Shown piece after piece: positions 1-9,499 of a stretch of DNA of 64,000 nucleotides; position 1 is the first letter of the stretch, and each line of letters starts with the position of its first letter. The position numbers and the translations under genes are program-made. The stretch comes from Bovifimicola ammoniilytica. GTDB lineage: Bacteria; Bacillota; Clostridia; Lachnospirales; Lachnospiraceae. The DNA lies in the NCBI RefSeq assembly GCF_025567085.1, contig NZ_JAOQJN010000006.1, positions 165,463 through 229,462 of the forward strand, read 5' to 3'. Under the pieces are notes generated by a model. It did no database searches. It was not told where the DNA came from and saw only the letters and a program-made list of their open reading frames with translations.

Positions 1-1
1 A

Positions 2-100
2 GCTGATAGCTCTGTTAATTATAACAGTGGCATATCAGGCAGACTGGCAACATCATGTCTGGAATACACTTATGGTATATATTATGGGAATTTTATGTGA
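2..100 (+). pseudogene. Upstream Rhs reading frame, cut by a frameshift
   Basis: Frame +2 is open from the window edge to a TGA at 98-100. It encodes a stretch ending in LEYTYGIYYGNFM, which looks like an Rhs YD-repeat core (YTYD..GN). The expected continuation, TSGTDPKGNQISYVYD, lies in frame +1 from position 100. The two frames therefore look like one gene broken near 95-103. The apparent 5-base excess TGATG at 98-102 would restore NFMTSGTD if removed. I infer a frameshift mutation or an assembly error; the N-terminal bulk of the Rhs gene lies outside the window. Confidence 0.6.
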
Positions 101-3100
101 TGACCAGTGGTACAGATCCGAAAGGAAATCAGATCAGCTACGTTTATGATAAGAATTATCAGCAGGTCAAAGCAACCGATGCAAAAGGAAATACAATTAC
201 TTATAAGTATGACAGCATGGGACGTGTCATAGAAGAGAGTAATAAAGATTTTGGAACAAAGCTCTATGAATATGACAAAGCAGGAAATCTGAAAAAATAT
301 ACCGATGGAAATGGAAATGCAACCGTATCCAAGTTTGATTCTCTTGGACAGGTGCTTCAGTCCAAAGATGCAGTTGGTAATATAACCAAATATGAATATG
401 ACGCATTAGGAAATGAAACCAAGATTACTTATGGAGATGGAAGCAGCCATTCCAAGGAATATGATAACTGCGGAAGACTCGCTAAAGAGACAGATGAATT
501 AGGTGCAGTTACCACTTATACTTATGATGCGGCAGACAATCTGGTATCAAAATCAGATGACAGTGGAAGAACCTGGACTTATACCTACGATAATACAGGA
601 AACCGCTTAAGTGAAACCAACCCAGAAGGTGGAACTACCACATATACTTATGATAAAGCAGGAAATCTGGTATCTTCTACCGATGAAGAGGGAAGAACAG
701 ATACTTATGCTTACGACAAGGCAGGAAATCTGACTACATCCAAAGATGCCCTTGGATATACCGTATCCATGAAGTATGACTTAAATGGAAATCTGGTATC
801 CTCTACCGATGAAAATGGAAATACCAGTACCATGACTTACGATGGTAATGGAAACATGACATCGGTAAGCGATGCAAAGGGCAACATTACAGCAATGAAA
901 TATGATTCCACCGACAATCTGGAACAGACGGTGGATGCCCTGAAAGGAAAGACCACTTACGAATACGATTCACAGGGCAACAGCACAAAGATGACAGATG
1001 CCCTCGGCAATGCGTATAGTTATGTGTATGATAAAGAGGGAAATAACACATCCATAATACTGCCGACAGGGGACAAGGTGCTGATGGAGTACGATGCCAT
1101 CGGACAGCTTGTAAAATGTACGGATGCACAGGGACTCGTAATTACCTATCAATATGACGGAGCAGGCAACCTGATCCATTCCTCCGACAATGGTGGAAAC
1201 AGTATGGATTATACTTATGATGGTGCCGGAAATGTACTGACACAGACCGATGAACTCGGCCGGACAGCAACCTATCAGTACGATCAGTATGGCAGACTCC
1301 TGAAACTTACTGAAGCAGACGGAAGTACCACATCTTATGGGTATGATGTTATGGACCGTATTACAGCGGTAACGGATGCAGAAGGACATAGAACCACCTT
1401 TACTTACGATAAAGTTGGCAACCAGTTATCTATGACAGAAGAAGACGAAGCCACTTACCAGTACGCATATGATAAGAAAGACCGGGTGATCTCCCAGACA
1501 AATCCTCTCGGAGCATCTAGTACCTTTAAATATGACGGAAATGATAATGTGACGGAAGCGGCGGATGAAAACGGTACAGTCACCAAATATGCTTACGATA
1601 AAAACGATAATCTCGTATCCCAGACCGATGGAAATGGAAATACGACAACCTACCAGTATGATGAACTGGACCGCAAAATTGGAGAGACATCTCCATTAAA
1701 AGAAACCAATGAATACCGCTATGATGCCATTGGTAATCTTACCAAATCGAAAGATCCGATGGGACTTATTACGGAATACAAATATGACAGCTTAAGTAAT
1801 CTGACAGAACAGATTTCTCCAAAGGGAGCAGTTACCAAATATGATTACGACAAGCATGGCAATGTCATTTCTGTAACGGATGCAAAGGGAAATGAGACAC
1901 AGTACAGTGTTGACCTGAATGACAATGTCACAAAGATGACACAGGCGAATGGCGGAGAGTATACCTACAGTTATGATAAAGCCGGACGTCTGAAGAGTAT
2001 GACCAGTCCACTGGGTTATACTAAAAATTTCTCTTATGATAAAGTGGACAATGTGGTAAAAGAAAGCGACAGCTTAAAGAGTACCACCACTTATACTTAC
2101 GATAAGCTCCATAACATGAAGTCTTCTACCAATGCACTGGATGGAACAACCAGCTTTTCTTATGATAAGTATGGCAATCTGGTGAAGGAGACAGATCCAC
2201 TTGGACGGAGCAATACCTACAGTTATGACATGGCAGGCCAGATGACTTCTGCAGCTGATCCGCTTGGTAAGATAACTGCTTATACTTACGACCCGGCAGG
2301 AAATATTACTGAGATCACCAAACCGGGTGGAAGAAAGACCAGCTATGGATATGATAAGAATTATAATGTTACATCTGTAACAGACCCGATGGGCTATGTT
2401 GCAAAGACAGTCTACGATAAAGACAACCGTGTAACAGAAGAGACCGATGCACTGGGGCAGAAGGAATCCTATACCTATGATAAGGACAGCAGGGTAACTT
2501 CTATTACAGACAAGCGTGGATTCACAACGGGATTTGATTACGATGCACATGGTAATATTCAGGTTGTTACAGATAAGACCGGATTAAAGAGCCATCTGGA
2601 ATATGACAAGAATGACAATCTGACAAAAGTAACCGATGCCCTTGGCGGTGTAACAACTTACGGTTACGACAACATGGATAACCTGGTGACCTTCACCAAT
2701 GCAGCAAATAAGACAACGAATTATACTTATGATTTGGAAGGCAACCTGACATCCATCAAAGATCCGGCAGGAAGAACAGAGAAATTCGACTATGATGAAA
2801 AAGGCAGACTGACCGGACATACACAGGCAAGCGGCAAGAAAACCACGTATGATTACGACAAACTGAATGACCTGTTGGAGAAATCATATCAGGACGCAAA
2901 AGGCGAGAAATCCGAAAAGGACGTGACCTACGCATATAACAGCGCCGGGGAACGGGTATCCATGAAGGATCAGACTGGTAAGAGCAGTTACGAATACGAT
3001 GCGCTCGGAAGAATCACAAAAGTAACAAGCGGTTCGAAAAAAGATGTCAGCTACGTCTATGATGATGCAGATAATCTGCAGGCAATCGTATACCCGGATG

Positions 3101-5886
3101 GTACAAAGGTCAGCTATGAATATGACTTAAATGATAATCTGGTAAAACTGACAGACCGTAATGGAAAAGTAACCACCTACAAGCATGATGCACTGAATCG
3201 TGTGACAGAAGTCATTAGAAGCAATGGAACAAAGACGGAAGTATCTTACGATGCAGAAGATCATATCACAAAGATTGTGAATACCTGTGGTTCCTGCGGC
3301 AAGGTAATCAGCACTTATGAGTACAAGTACAATGATCAGGGATATGTAGTCAGCGAGACAGCGACCGAACTGGAAGCCGGAACAAGAAAGGCACCAAGCT
3401 GGGAAGACTGGTACAACTGGGGCGACACACAGAAAGAGACAGACAAAGCAGACTGTGAGCATCAGGAAAAAGAGATCCAGACGACTCGTACCTATGAATA
3501 CGATGACAACTGGGAACTGACGCGCTGTACAGAAAAAGCAGAGGGCGGTAAAAAGACAGTCCATAATTATACTTATGACAAGATTGGAAACCGGACCTCT
3601 TACGAGAAGATCGAAGATGGTGTCAGCAAAGCAAAATATAACTACAAGTACAACGATTCCAACCAGCTCATCAAACGCACGAATGCAAAAATCTGGGGCG
3701 ATCCGGGAACAACCTACAGCTATGATAAAGATGGCAATCTGATCCAGGAATGTGATAAGACAAACAGTGCAGATCCGGTCACTTATGAATACACAGCTGA
3801 GAATCGACTGGCAGTCGTAAAACAGGGTGGAACAGTCCTGATGGCAGCCATGTATGATGGAGATAACAACCGGGTATTCGAACTGGATAACACCTATAAA
3901 TGGGAAGACTGCTATGGCGATGAAGTCCTGATCCCGGAGAACCAGCGTACAGAAGATGGTGACAGTCCGAAAGAACAGCTTGCATCTCTGGTAAAAGGTG
4001 GTTCAAATGCTAAAGGTTATACACTGACAGAGTATATCAACGATATCAATCGTGAAAATACAGAAGTCCTTGCAGAGTATGGATCAGACGAGAAAGTACG
4101 TCAGGCTTATACTTATGGAGAAAGTGGAATCGGAGAACGGGTAAGCGTTGATAAATCGAAAGAAAGCAGTTATTATTTATATGACGGAAGAAACAGCGTG
4201 ACCGGAATCCTGACCGAAACAGCTAATCTGACGAACAGCTATCAGTATGATCCATACGGAAACCTTACATCAGGAACCGCAGATGGAGTCAATTATTATG
4301 GCTACAACGGGGAGTCCACAAATGTAAAAACAGGACTTCAGTATCTGCGGGCAAGATACTATGACGCAGAGAACGGAACCTTTACAACTGAAGATAGTGA
4401 CCTTGGAACGACAGAAAATCCATTAACCAGAAATCGCTATGACTATACGACCAATAATCCGTTGAATTACAGTGATCCAACAGGACATTCATTATGGAGC
4501 AGGATTAAGAGTACAGCTAAAAAAGCAGCAAAAGCAGTCAAGAGTGTCGGCAAGAAAATCGTTAATACTGCAAAAAAGGTAGTCAAAACAGTAGTAAATA
4601 CAGCTAAGAAAGCGGCAAAAACTATTGTTAATGCAGTAAAGGGTGCAGCAAAAACTGTAAAAAATGCGGTTACACATCCAAAAAAGACATATCAATCTGT
4701 GCGGAGTAGCGTGACGAATTCATACCGAAAAGTTGTATCAAGAGGTAGCAGTTTTGTCCGTTCGGTAAGTAATGGTGTTCAGAAAATTGGAAAAACTTAT
4801 ACATCTTTTAAATCCTATGTTTCAGAACGAACATCAGAAATTCGTTCTGAAGTAGTACGCCACATGTGTACCACAACGAATCGTATTACAGATCAGTTGG
4901 GCAAAGTAAACTGGAAAAATGTAGCGATTGGTGTAACAGCAATGGTAGTGTCCGGTGTTGTGGTTGCGGCAACAGGCGGTTTAGCAACTGGAGCAGTTCT
5001 GGCAGCATTGCCAGCAATGGGTGGATTAGGAACTGCGATGGTTTCAGGAGCTGTAGCAGGTGCAATTGGTGGTGCTTCTTATGGAGCAATAAGTTCTGGA
5101 TTGTCAGGAAATAGTTTGAAGCAAGTTGCAAAAGATACCTTAACAGGCGGATTAACAGGAGCAATATCTGGAGGTGTTTTGGGTGGTCTTACTTATGGCG
5201 CCGGTAAAGCACTTAGTGCAGTGAAGGACTTGGTAAAAGGAAAATCTAGTTCAACTAAGCCGGGGCATATCACTGAAATGGCTACAAAAAAACTGGATTA
5301 TACAAGTGAAAATGAAGCACCTTTATTAACACAAACAGATCAATCTTCCGCTTCAAAGGTTACCGCAAGAAATAATTCCGCTTCTATATCGGACAATAAT
5401 ATTGAGTCAGTGGCTGCGGGGAATAATACTACTAAGTCGACTACAGCATCAAAACAAGGAAATAATGTAAAAACAGCTACTACGAATACCGCTGAAAATA
5501 ATGCTGAAGCAACATCGGGATACTATAAAGATAATAATGGTAGATGGCATAGGAAAAATGGACAGTTTGCATCAAATGAAGAGGTTGGCATACCATCTAA
5601 GAAAACAAGTGCTAGTCATAATCATGGAAACTCTTTGGAAGATACAAGAACAAATTATGGATATGCATTAGTGGATAAAGATACTAATGAAATATTAAAA
5701 TTTGGTGAAACATTGAATCCTGAAAAAAGATATTCTCAAAAGTATCTAAATGAAAATAATGCGGTGATGAAAGTTATAGAAAGTGGAAGTAAGCGAGATA
5801 TTCATATGTGGCAATATGATATGAACAAATATTATGAATCAAAGTATGGAGAATTTCCACCATTATTAAAAAGTAAGGGATGGTGA
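55..5886 (+). CDS. Rhs/YD-repeat polymorphic toxin with GIY-YIG-like C-terminal tip (N-terminus missing)
   Basis: A 1943-residue open frame made mostly of tandem YD repeats (YxYDxxGN, residues about 15-1450), which in this family build a hollow shell around a C-terminal toxin. The Rhs core ends with an RARYYD segment and the NPLNYSDPTGH boundary (residues about 1470-1480). A Lys/Ala-rich stretch with KTAKKAAK-like repeats follows (about 1485-1545). Next comes a Gly/Ala-rich hydrophobic region (about 1620-1722) that could aid membrane passage, then a polar linker. The last ~75 residues contain GYALVDKD, LKFGETLNPEKRY and a late Glu/Tyr-rich helix, resembling GIY-YIG/URI nuclease folds. The first 15 residues do not look like Rhs, and the true N-terminus is probably in the upstream frame. 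No signal peptide is visible here. The gene precedes a small candidate immunity gene. Confidence 0.85.
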   Translation: MSGIHLWYILWEFYVMTSGTDPKGNQISYVYDKNYQQVKATDAKGNTITYKYDSMGRVIEESNKDFGTKLYEYDKAGNLKKYTDGNGNATVSKFDSLGQVLQSKDAVGNITKYEYDALGNETKITYGDGSSHSKEYDNCGRLAKETDELGAVTTYTYDAADNLVSKSDDSGRTWTYTYDNTGNRLSETNPEGGTTTYTYDKAGNLVSSTDEEGRTDTYAYDKAGNLTTSKDALGYTVSMKYDLNGNLVSSTDENGNTSTMTYDGNGNMTSVSDAKGNITAMKYDSTDNLEQTVDALKGKTTYEYDSQGNSTKMTDALGNAYSYVYDKEGNNTSIILPTGDKVLMEYDAIGQLVKCTDAQGLVITYQYDGAGNLIHSSDNGGNSMDYTYDGAGNVLTQTDELGRTATYQYDQYGRLLKLTEADGSTTSYGYDVMDRITAVTDAEGHRTTFTYDKVGNQLSMTEEDEATYQYAYDKKDRVISQTNPLGASSTFKYDGNDNVTEAADENGTVTKYAYDKNDNLVSQTDGNGNTTTYQYDELDRKIGETSPLKETNEYRYDAIGNLTKSKDPMGLITEYKYDSLSNLTEQISPKGAVTKYDYDKHGNVISVTDAKGNETQYSVDLNDNVTKMTQANGGEYTYSYDKAGRLKSMTSPLGYTKNFSYDKVDNVVKESDSLKSTTTYTYDKLHNMKSSTNALDGTTSFSYDKYGNLVKETDPLGRSNTYSYDMAGQMTSAADPLGKITAYTYDPAGNITEITKPGGRKTSYGYDKNYNVTSVTDPMGYVAKTVYDKDNRVTEETDALGQKESYTYDKDSRVTSITDKRGFTTGFDYDAHGNIQVVTDKTGLKSHLEYDKNDNLTKVTDALGGVTTYGYDNMDNLVTFTNAANKTTNYTYDLEGNLTSIKDPAGRTEKFDYDEKGRLTGHTQASGKKTTYDYDKLNDLLEKSYQDAKGEKSEKDVTYAYNSAGERVSMKDQTGKSSYEYDALGRITKVTSGSKKDVSYVYDDADNLQAIVYPDGTKVSYEYDLNDNLVKLTDRNGKVTTYKHDALNRVTEVIRSNGTKTEVSYDAEDHITKIVNTCGSCGKVISTYEYKYNDQGYVVSETATELEAGTRKAPSWEDWYNWGDTQKETDKADCEHQEKEIQTTRTYEYDDNWELTRCTEKAEGGKKTVHNYTYDKIGNRTSYEKIEDGVSKAKYNYKYNDSNQLIKRTNAKIWGDPGTTYSYDKDGNLIQECDKTNSADPVTYEYTAENRLAVVKQGGTVLMAAMYDGDNNRVFELDNTYKWEDCYGDEVLIPENQRTEDGDSPKEQLASLVKGGSNAKGYTLTEYINDINRENTEVLAEYGSDEKVRQAYTYGESGIGERVSVDKSKESSYYLYDGRNSVTGILTETANLTNSYQYDPYGNLTSGTADGVNYYGYNGESTNVKTGLQYLRARYYDAENGTFTTEDSDLGTTENPLTRNRYDYTTNNPLNYSDPTGHSLWSRIKSTAKKAAKAVKSVGKKIVNTAKKVVKTVVNTAKKAAKTIVNAVKGAAKTVKNAVTHPKKTYQSVRSSVTNSYRKVVSRGSSFVRSVSNGVQKIGKTYTSFKSYVSERTSEIRSEVVRHMCTTTNRITDQLGKVNWKNVAIGVTAMVVSGVVVAATGGLATGAVLAALPAMGGLGTAMVSGAVAGAIGGASYGAISSGLSGNSLKQVAKDTLTGGLTGAISGGVLGGLTYGAGKALSAVKDLVKGKSSSTKPGHITEMATKKLDYTSENEAPLLTQTDQSSASKVTARNNSASISDNNIESVAAGNNTTKSTTASKQGNNVKTATTNTAENNAEATSGYYKDNNGRWHRKNGQFASNEEVGIPSKKTSASHNHGNSLEDTRTNYGYALVDKDTNEILKFGETLNPEKRYSQKYLNENNAVMKVIESGSKRDIHMWQYDMNKYYESKYGEFPPLLKSKGW

Positions 5887-5962
5887 TGAAATAATAAATA
5901 AAAGTTTAATTAATGAAATTGTTTAGGTAGTTGGTAATGAATATAGAAGGAGGTTATAAGAA

Positions 5963-6385
5963 ATGGAATTGAATATTAATTCGCCATCATATTTTACAAA
6001 ACAATATGGGGTTATCGATGAAATCTACAGCATGTGCAGAGGTATATCAAAACATGTTGAAAATAAGCAGTACAGTGATCTTGTAGATATAGTTGGTATA
6101 ACACCAATTATAGCACCTAAAGATATTATAGAACAGGGCCTTTTTAAACAAGAAAAGAAGTGTGATATAAAATATGGTTTTGCATCGGTTAGTCTCTGGA
6201 TTGATTATGATGAATACTTAAAAGCTGATATAACGGATAAACAGATTATGATAGTAAAAAATATATTAGCATCCATAAAAACGATATCTCGAAAAGCAAA
6301 AATAGATTATAAACAGTTTTGTGAGGATATATTTCAATATTGCAAGCTGATAAATCTTCCGATAGAATCAAATTTAAAAGTATAA
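5963..6385 (+). CDS. Candidate immunity protein for the Rhs toxin
   Basis: A 140-residue soluble, mildly acidic protein of no family I can name with certainty. A strong AAGGAGG lies 10 bases before the ATG. It starts 76 bases after the toxin stop codon, on the same strand, exactly where immunity genes sit in Rhs and other polymorphic toxin loci. It has no signal peptide or membrane segment, which fits neutralisation of a nuclease in the cytoplasm. The role is inferred from position, size and solubility only. An IS element lies directly downstream. Confidence 0.6.
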   Translation: MELNINSPSYFTKQYGVIDEIYSMCRGISKHVENKQYSDLVDIVGITPIIAPKDIIEQGLFKQEKKCDIKYGFASVSLWIDYDEYLKADITDKQIMIVKNILASIKTISRKAKIDYKQFCEDIFQYCKLINLPIESNLKV

Positions 6386-6394
6386 ATTATAGAG

Positions 6395-7941
6395 ATGAGC
6401 AAAACATATTGATCCAAAAGTAGAACTTGGCAGTTAGCTCCCATAAAGTTTGAGGTTGCGATTTTATGGCATAGCAAAGCTAACGTAAGTCCAAAACTTA
6501 CGAAATCATAAGACTATGAGAATTTTTTAATCAAGCAATTCGTTTTATTGTTTTTAGTTTGCGATAAGACTGACCAGAATGGCTAGTGATTGCGGCAACG
6601 GCAACTGCTAGTAAACTGATATGGGCAAGTGTGTTTAAGTTTGTAACAGATGCTTTATTTCTTACCCACATCCGCTCTTGACCAGTATTTTTAAAACGCG
6701 AATTATAGCGTTCACATTCTGTGCGGAGTGAATAATTACTTTTAAAATATTTGCTGTCCCTATCAATGGAAAGTCTTAAATCATCAGGAATGGTGAGATA
6801 TCTCGTACAGCCACGATGCTTTTTACCATTATAGAAATTTTTGTGGTGGCATGGGCAAAGGGTATCTTTACTTGATTTTAGAGGACAACAAAACTTTTGA
6901 CGGGTACGACCACAATCGGAAAACTTACCATCCTTCCACATGGCAAGCCCTGCTTCGCAAATGGGATTCCCTTGAGGAAGAAGTTTCGGATTTTTGGTAT
7001 TACGTTTGTTTAATGGAATGATACATTCTCCATTGTAAAGTTCCTTAACCTGATTGTAGATATTTTTGACATCGTAACCTTTGTCGGCAAGGAATATGCA
7101 GTCCGTTATTGGTTGAAAGGAATGGGTAGCAGCAAGGATATCTAAAGCGACGGTAGCATCATGAACTTCCGCGGTTGTGGTCATTTCATAAATAGGAAGA
7201 CCTGAAATACAGTCTACAAGGACATGGTTTTTATAGCCCCAATAAAATTCATATTTTTTCTCATTCGTTTGATTGGATGCAGTGTGGACGCCGAGTCTAC
7301 AATCTGAATCCGCCCTTGGTTGATTTCCGGGCTTAAACTTATTTGAGAGAAAAGATTTCGGATTATTCTGTGAAGTATTTGCAGAGACAGGAGTTGAATC
7401 TAAGCCAATAAAAGAAGTGTCTACAATACCTTCTTTAGAAAGGAATAGCACCTGAGTTTTCATGATTTTAGAGAGAACTTTGTTATCAAAATTTTTCAAG
7501 AAGCGATCAAAAGTCCAATAAGAAGGAAGTGGACGAGAAATATCAAAGCCACAAAAATGCGCAATCAGAAGATTATTGTGAAGATAATCGACAAGATCGG
7601 AAATCATGGAGAAACCTTCGCATTTCATGACAATAAAGGAACAAATCATAGCGTGGTTTGAAAACCCTTTTCTTCCTGTTTTGGGGAATTCCGGAACAAA
7701 GGATAAATCAAGATTCAGAAAAAGAGAATCATAAAACTTTGCAACTGGTTGTGAAGTGAAAAGACGGATGTCTTTCAAAATTTCTTGACGATAGATAACA
7801 ATCAGCTCCTTTCGGTGAATTGATTTTGACAACTTAATTATACCATTTGGAGTTGATTGTTACTATAAATTTGGAGTGATAAAAGAGGTTGCCATGCCTC
7901 GCAAACCCGCATAAATACTGAATGTGTGGAGTTTTGCTCAT
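6395..7941. mobile_element. Insertion sequence with DDE transposase
   Basis: A 1.55-kb element bounded by an 11-bp perfect inverted repeat: ATGAGCAAAAC at 6395-6405 and its complement at 7931-7941. It carries one minus-strand transposase gene. No convincing target-site duplication is visible, so the exact ends are uncertain. It separates the Rhs immunity gene from the next gene pair. Confidence 0.5.
6531..7832 (-). CDS. DDE transposase, IS1182/IS4-like
   Basis: A 433-residue protein that catalyses IS cut-and-paste or copy-out transposition. The N-terminal half has the DUF772-type segment (HFCGFDISRPLPSYWTF). The catalytic triad is visible as D in GLDSTPV, D in LADKGYD, and E in RTECERYNSRFK. 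A Cys-rich block (CGRTRQKFCCP, then CPCHH) sits between the second D and the E, as in many IS1182-like enzymes. The gene appears intact and is preceded on its own strand by an AAAGGAG. The exact IS family is not certain. Confidence 0.85.
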   Translation of the reverse strand: MSKSIHRKELIVIYRQEILKDIRLFTSQPVAKFYDSLFLNLDLSFVPEFPKTGRKGFSNHAMICSFIVMKCEGFSMISDLVDYLHNNLLIAHFCGFDISRPLPSYWTFDRFLKNFDNKVLSKIMKTQVLFLSKEGIVDTSFIGLDSTPVSANTSQNNPKSFLSNKFKPGNQPRADSDCRLGVHTASNQTNEKKYEFYWGYKNHVLVDCISGLPIYEMTTTAEVHDATVALDILAATHSFQPITDCIFLADKGYDVKNIYNQVKELYNGECIIPLNKRNTKNPKLLPQGNPICEAGLAMWKDGKFSDCGRTRQKFCCPLKSSKDTLCPCHHKNFYNGKKHRGCTRYLTIPDDLRLSIDRDSKYFKSNYSLRTECERYNSRFKNTGQERMWVRNKASVTNLNTLAHISLLAVAVAAITSHSGQSYRKLKTIKRIA

Positions 7942-7960
7942 GGCTAATAAATTAGTCAGT

Positions 7961-8002
7961 GGAGGTGAGAGGCATTGTTAATAATTACAATGCCTCGAAA
8001 AT
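7961..8002 (+). promoter_or_regulatory. Shine-Dalgarno separated from its start codon by a perfect hairpin
   Basis: GGAGGTGA (7961-7968) is followed at once by a perfect 10-bp stem (7969-7978 with 7987-7996, arm GAGGCATTGT) with an 8-base loop, then 6 bases and the ATG at 8003. Linear spacing is too long for initiation, but with the hairpin folded the gap is about 6 bases. I infer that the stem brings the ribosome-binding site into register. Confidence 0.5.
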
Positions 8003-8689
8003 ATGAGACGAAAAATTATAATAGTAATTGTAGTTGTGGTTCTGGTTATAGTAGCTACAATAACATTTTTTGTGATAAAAGATTTACAGCAGGAGAAAAG
8101 TCTTCGAAAAGAAATTGATGAAATTCAAAAAGAAATGGTAGATTTTGAACAAATAGATGTAGACAAAATAAGCAAAAAATTAAAAGCTACAGTAACTACA
8201 GGAGATTATGCCAAAATTGAGAAAGCCATAAAAAACTATATGGCAGATAATTTAAATACGATGCTAACAATTTCAGAGGCTTTAAATGATGAAGTAATAC
8301 CAAATGCGCTTACTGCAGAAAATTATCAGAATGATGGTCCCGATTTTGTAAAAACAAGGAAAATTTTAAAAAATACACAAGATAAACTCAGTGCTTCAAA
8401 AGAGACGATGATAATATTGTCAAAAGACGATACGGTTATGTCTTATTTAAAGAATGTTGATGATTCGTATTATATTGATTTATATAAAGAAATGGTGGGA
8501 GAAGAAAGTTCGGTTGATGATATTAAAAAAAATATTGACGATATAGTGAATTTGATTCAATCCCAGCAAAATGTTTTGGAATTTCTTTCAGAAAATAAAA
8601 ATATGTGGAATGTGCAAAACGGAAAAATTCAGTTTGATGATGATATTTTATTAAATCAATATAATCAATTACTTTTAGCCGTTCAATAA
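8003..8689 (+). CDS. Membrane-anchored protein of unknown function
   Basis: A 228-residue protein. Residues 1-27 form a basic start (MRRK) and a single hydrophobic segment rich in Ile and Val, so it is either anchored by its N-terminus or secreted. The rest is a Lys/Glu/Asp-rich, mostly helical domain without Cys, presumably outside the membrane. I do not recognise the family. It lies 17 bases upstream of a lipoprotein gene, so the two are probably co-transcribed and both act at the cell surface. The start codon is the only sensible one, although its Shine-Dalgarno sequence lies beyond a hairpin. Confidence 0.7.
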   Translation: MRRKIIIVIVVVVLVIVATITFFVIKDLQQEKSLRKEIDEIQKEMVDFEQIDVDKISKKLKATVTTGDYAKIEKAIKNYMADNLNTMLTISEALNDEVIPNALTAENYQNDGPDFVKTRKILKNTQDKLSASKETMIILSKDDTVMSYLKNVDDSYYIDLYKEMVGEESSVDDIKKNIDDIVNLIQSQQNVLEFLSENKNMWNVQNGKIQFDDDILLNQYNQLLLAVQ

Positions 8690-8706
8690 AAAACGAAGGA
8701 GAGAAT

Positions 8707-9333
8707 ATGCAAAAGAAGAATTGTGTTTTGTGCATAAGTATAGGAATTATAGTATGTATATTGTTATCAGCTTGCTCCAAACAACCAGACTTCGATGCCA
8801 AATCCTACGTCCAAAGTTCTCTTGATGCATACTATCATGGAGAATATAAGGACTATGCGAATCTGTTAGAAATCTCGGAAAAAGATGCCAAGAAAGAAAT
8901 CGAAGAGGATTTTAATGAGAGCATCCAACAGCAATTTGATGATTCTGATAACATTACGGACAAAGGAATTGCTGATTATGCGGAAAAACTGGCAGAAGTA
9001 AAGAAACTGGCAAAATACAAAGTACAGGATGTGAAAGAAGAGGATGGAGTCTATACAGTAAGTGTACAAGTTGAACCATCCAATGTATTTCAGACATTGC
9101 AACAAAGCTCTACAGAGGTAAGCAATGAAAAAATAAAGCAGGGATTGGATGGAAATGATCCAGAAGTCTTTGCAGCTGTATTAACAGAAAGTGTCCAGAA
9201 GAGTCTTGAAAAGAACAGTTATGGAAAAACTGTTACTGTAAAAGTATCAGTGGAAAAAGATAATTCAGGAAAGTATGGTCTTTCGGATACAGAGATGAGT
9301 AAGCTGGAAACAGCGATGTTTCCAACAGAATAA
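8707..9333 (+). CDS. Surface lipoprotein of unknown function
   Basis: A 208-residue protein with a lipoprotein signal: a short basic N-terminus, a hydrophobic core and the lipobox LLSAC with the lipidated Cys at about residue 23. The mature part begins with a helical segment (SYVQSSLDAYYHGEY) and ends in a strand-rich half (VYTVSVQVEPSN, TVTVKVSVEKD). AAGGAGAG precedes the ATG. It follows the membrane-anchored protein in what looks like a two-gene operon closed by a terminator. The function is not known to me; resemblance to Firmicutes DUF-type lipoproteins is only general. Confidence 0.75.
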   Translation: MQKKNCVLCISIGIIVCILLSACSKQPDFDAKSYVQSSLDAYYHGEYKDYANLLEISEKDAKKEIEEDFNESIQQQFDDSDNITDKGIADYAEKLAEVKKLAKYKVQDVKEEDGVYTVSVQVEPSNVFQTLQQSSTEVSNEKIKQGLDGNDPEVFAAVLTESVQKSLEKNSYGKTVTVKVSVEKDNSGKYGLSDTEMSKLETAMFPTE

Positions 9334-9342
9334 GAATGAATG

Positions 9343-9380
9343 GAAAGCTATCAGAGGAAAAAAACTGGTAGCTTTCTTTT
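9343..9380 (+). terminator. Rho-independent terminator after the lipoprotein gene
   Basis: The 12-bp arms GAAAGCTATCAG (9343-9354) and CTGGTAGCTTTC (9365-9376) pair with one wobble around a 10-base A-rich loop, followed by TTTT. It ends the two-gene unit upstream. Confidence 0.8.
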
Positions 9381-9499
9381 GTTTCAAAAACAGAGACTTG
9401 TTAAAAAGCTATTGTAATAAGCGAATCAGAAAAGTTATAATAAATGATAATGGATGGCAGAGGTCATCCATTCATTATGAGAAAAAGAAGGGATCCCAC

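Noticed and set aside
4886..5164. Leu-rich open frame antisense to the Rhs gene
   Set aside because: Shadow of the Gly/Ala-rich coding stretch; no ribosome site and family-typical protein on the other strand.
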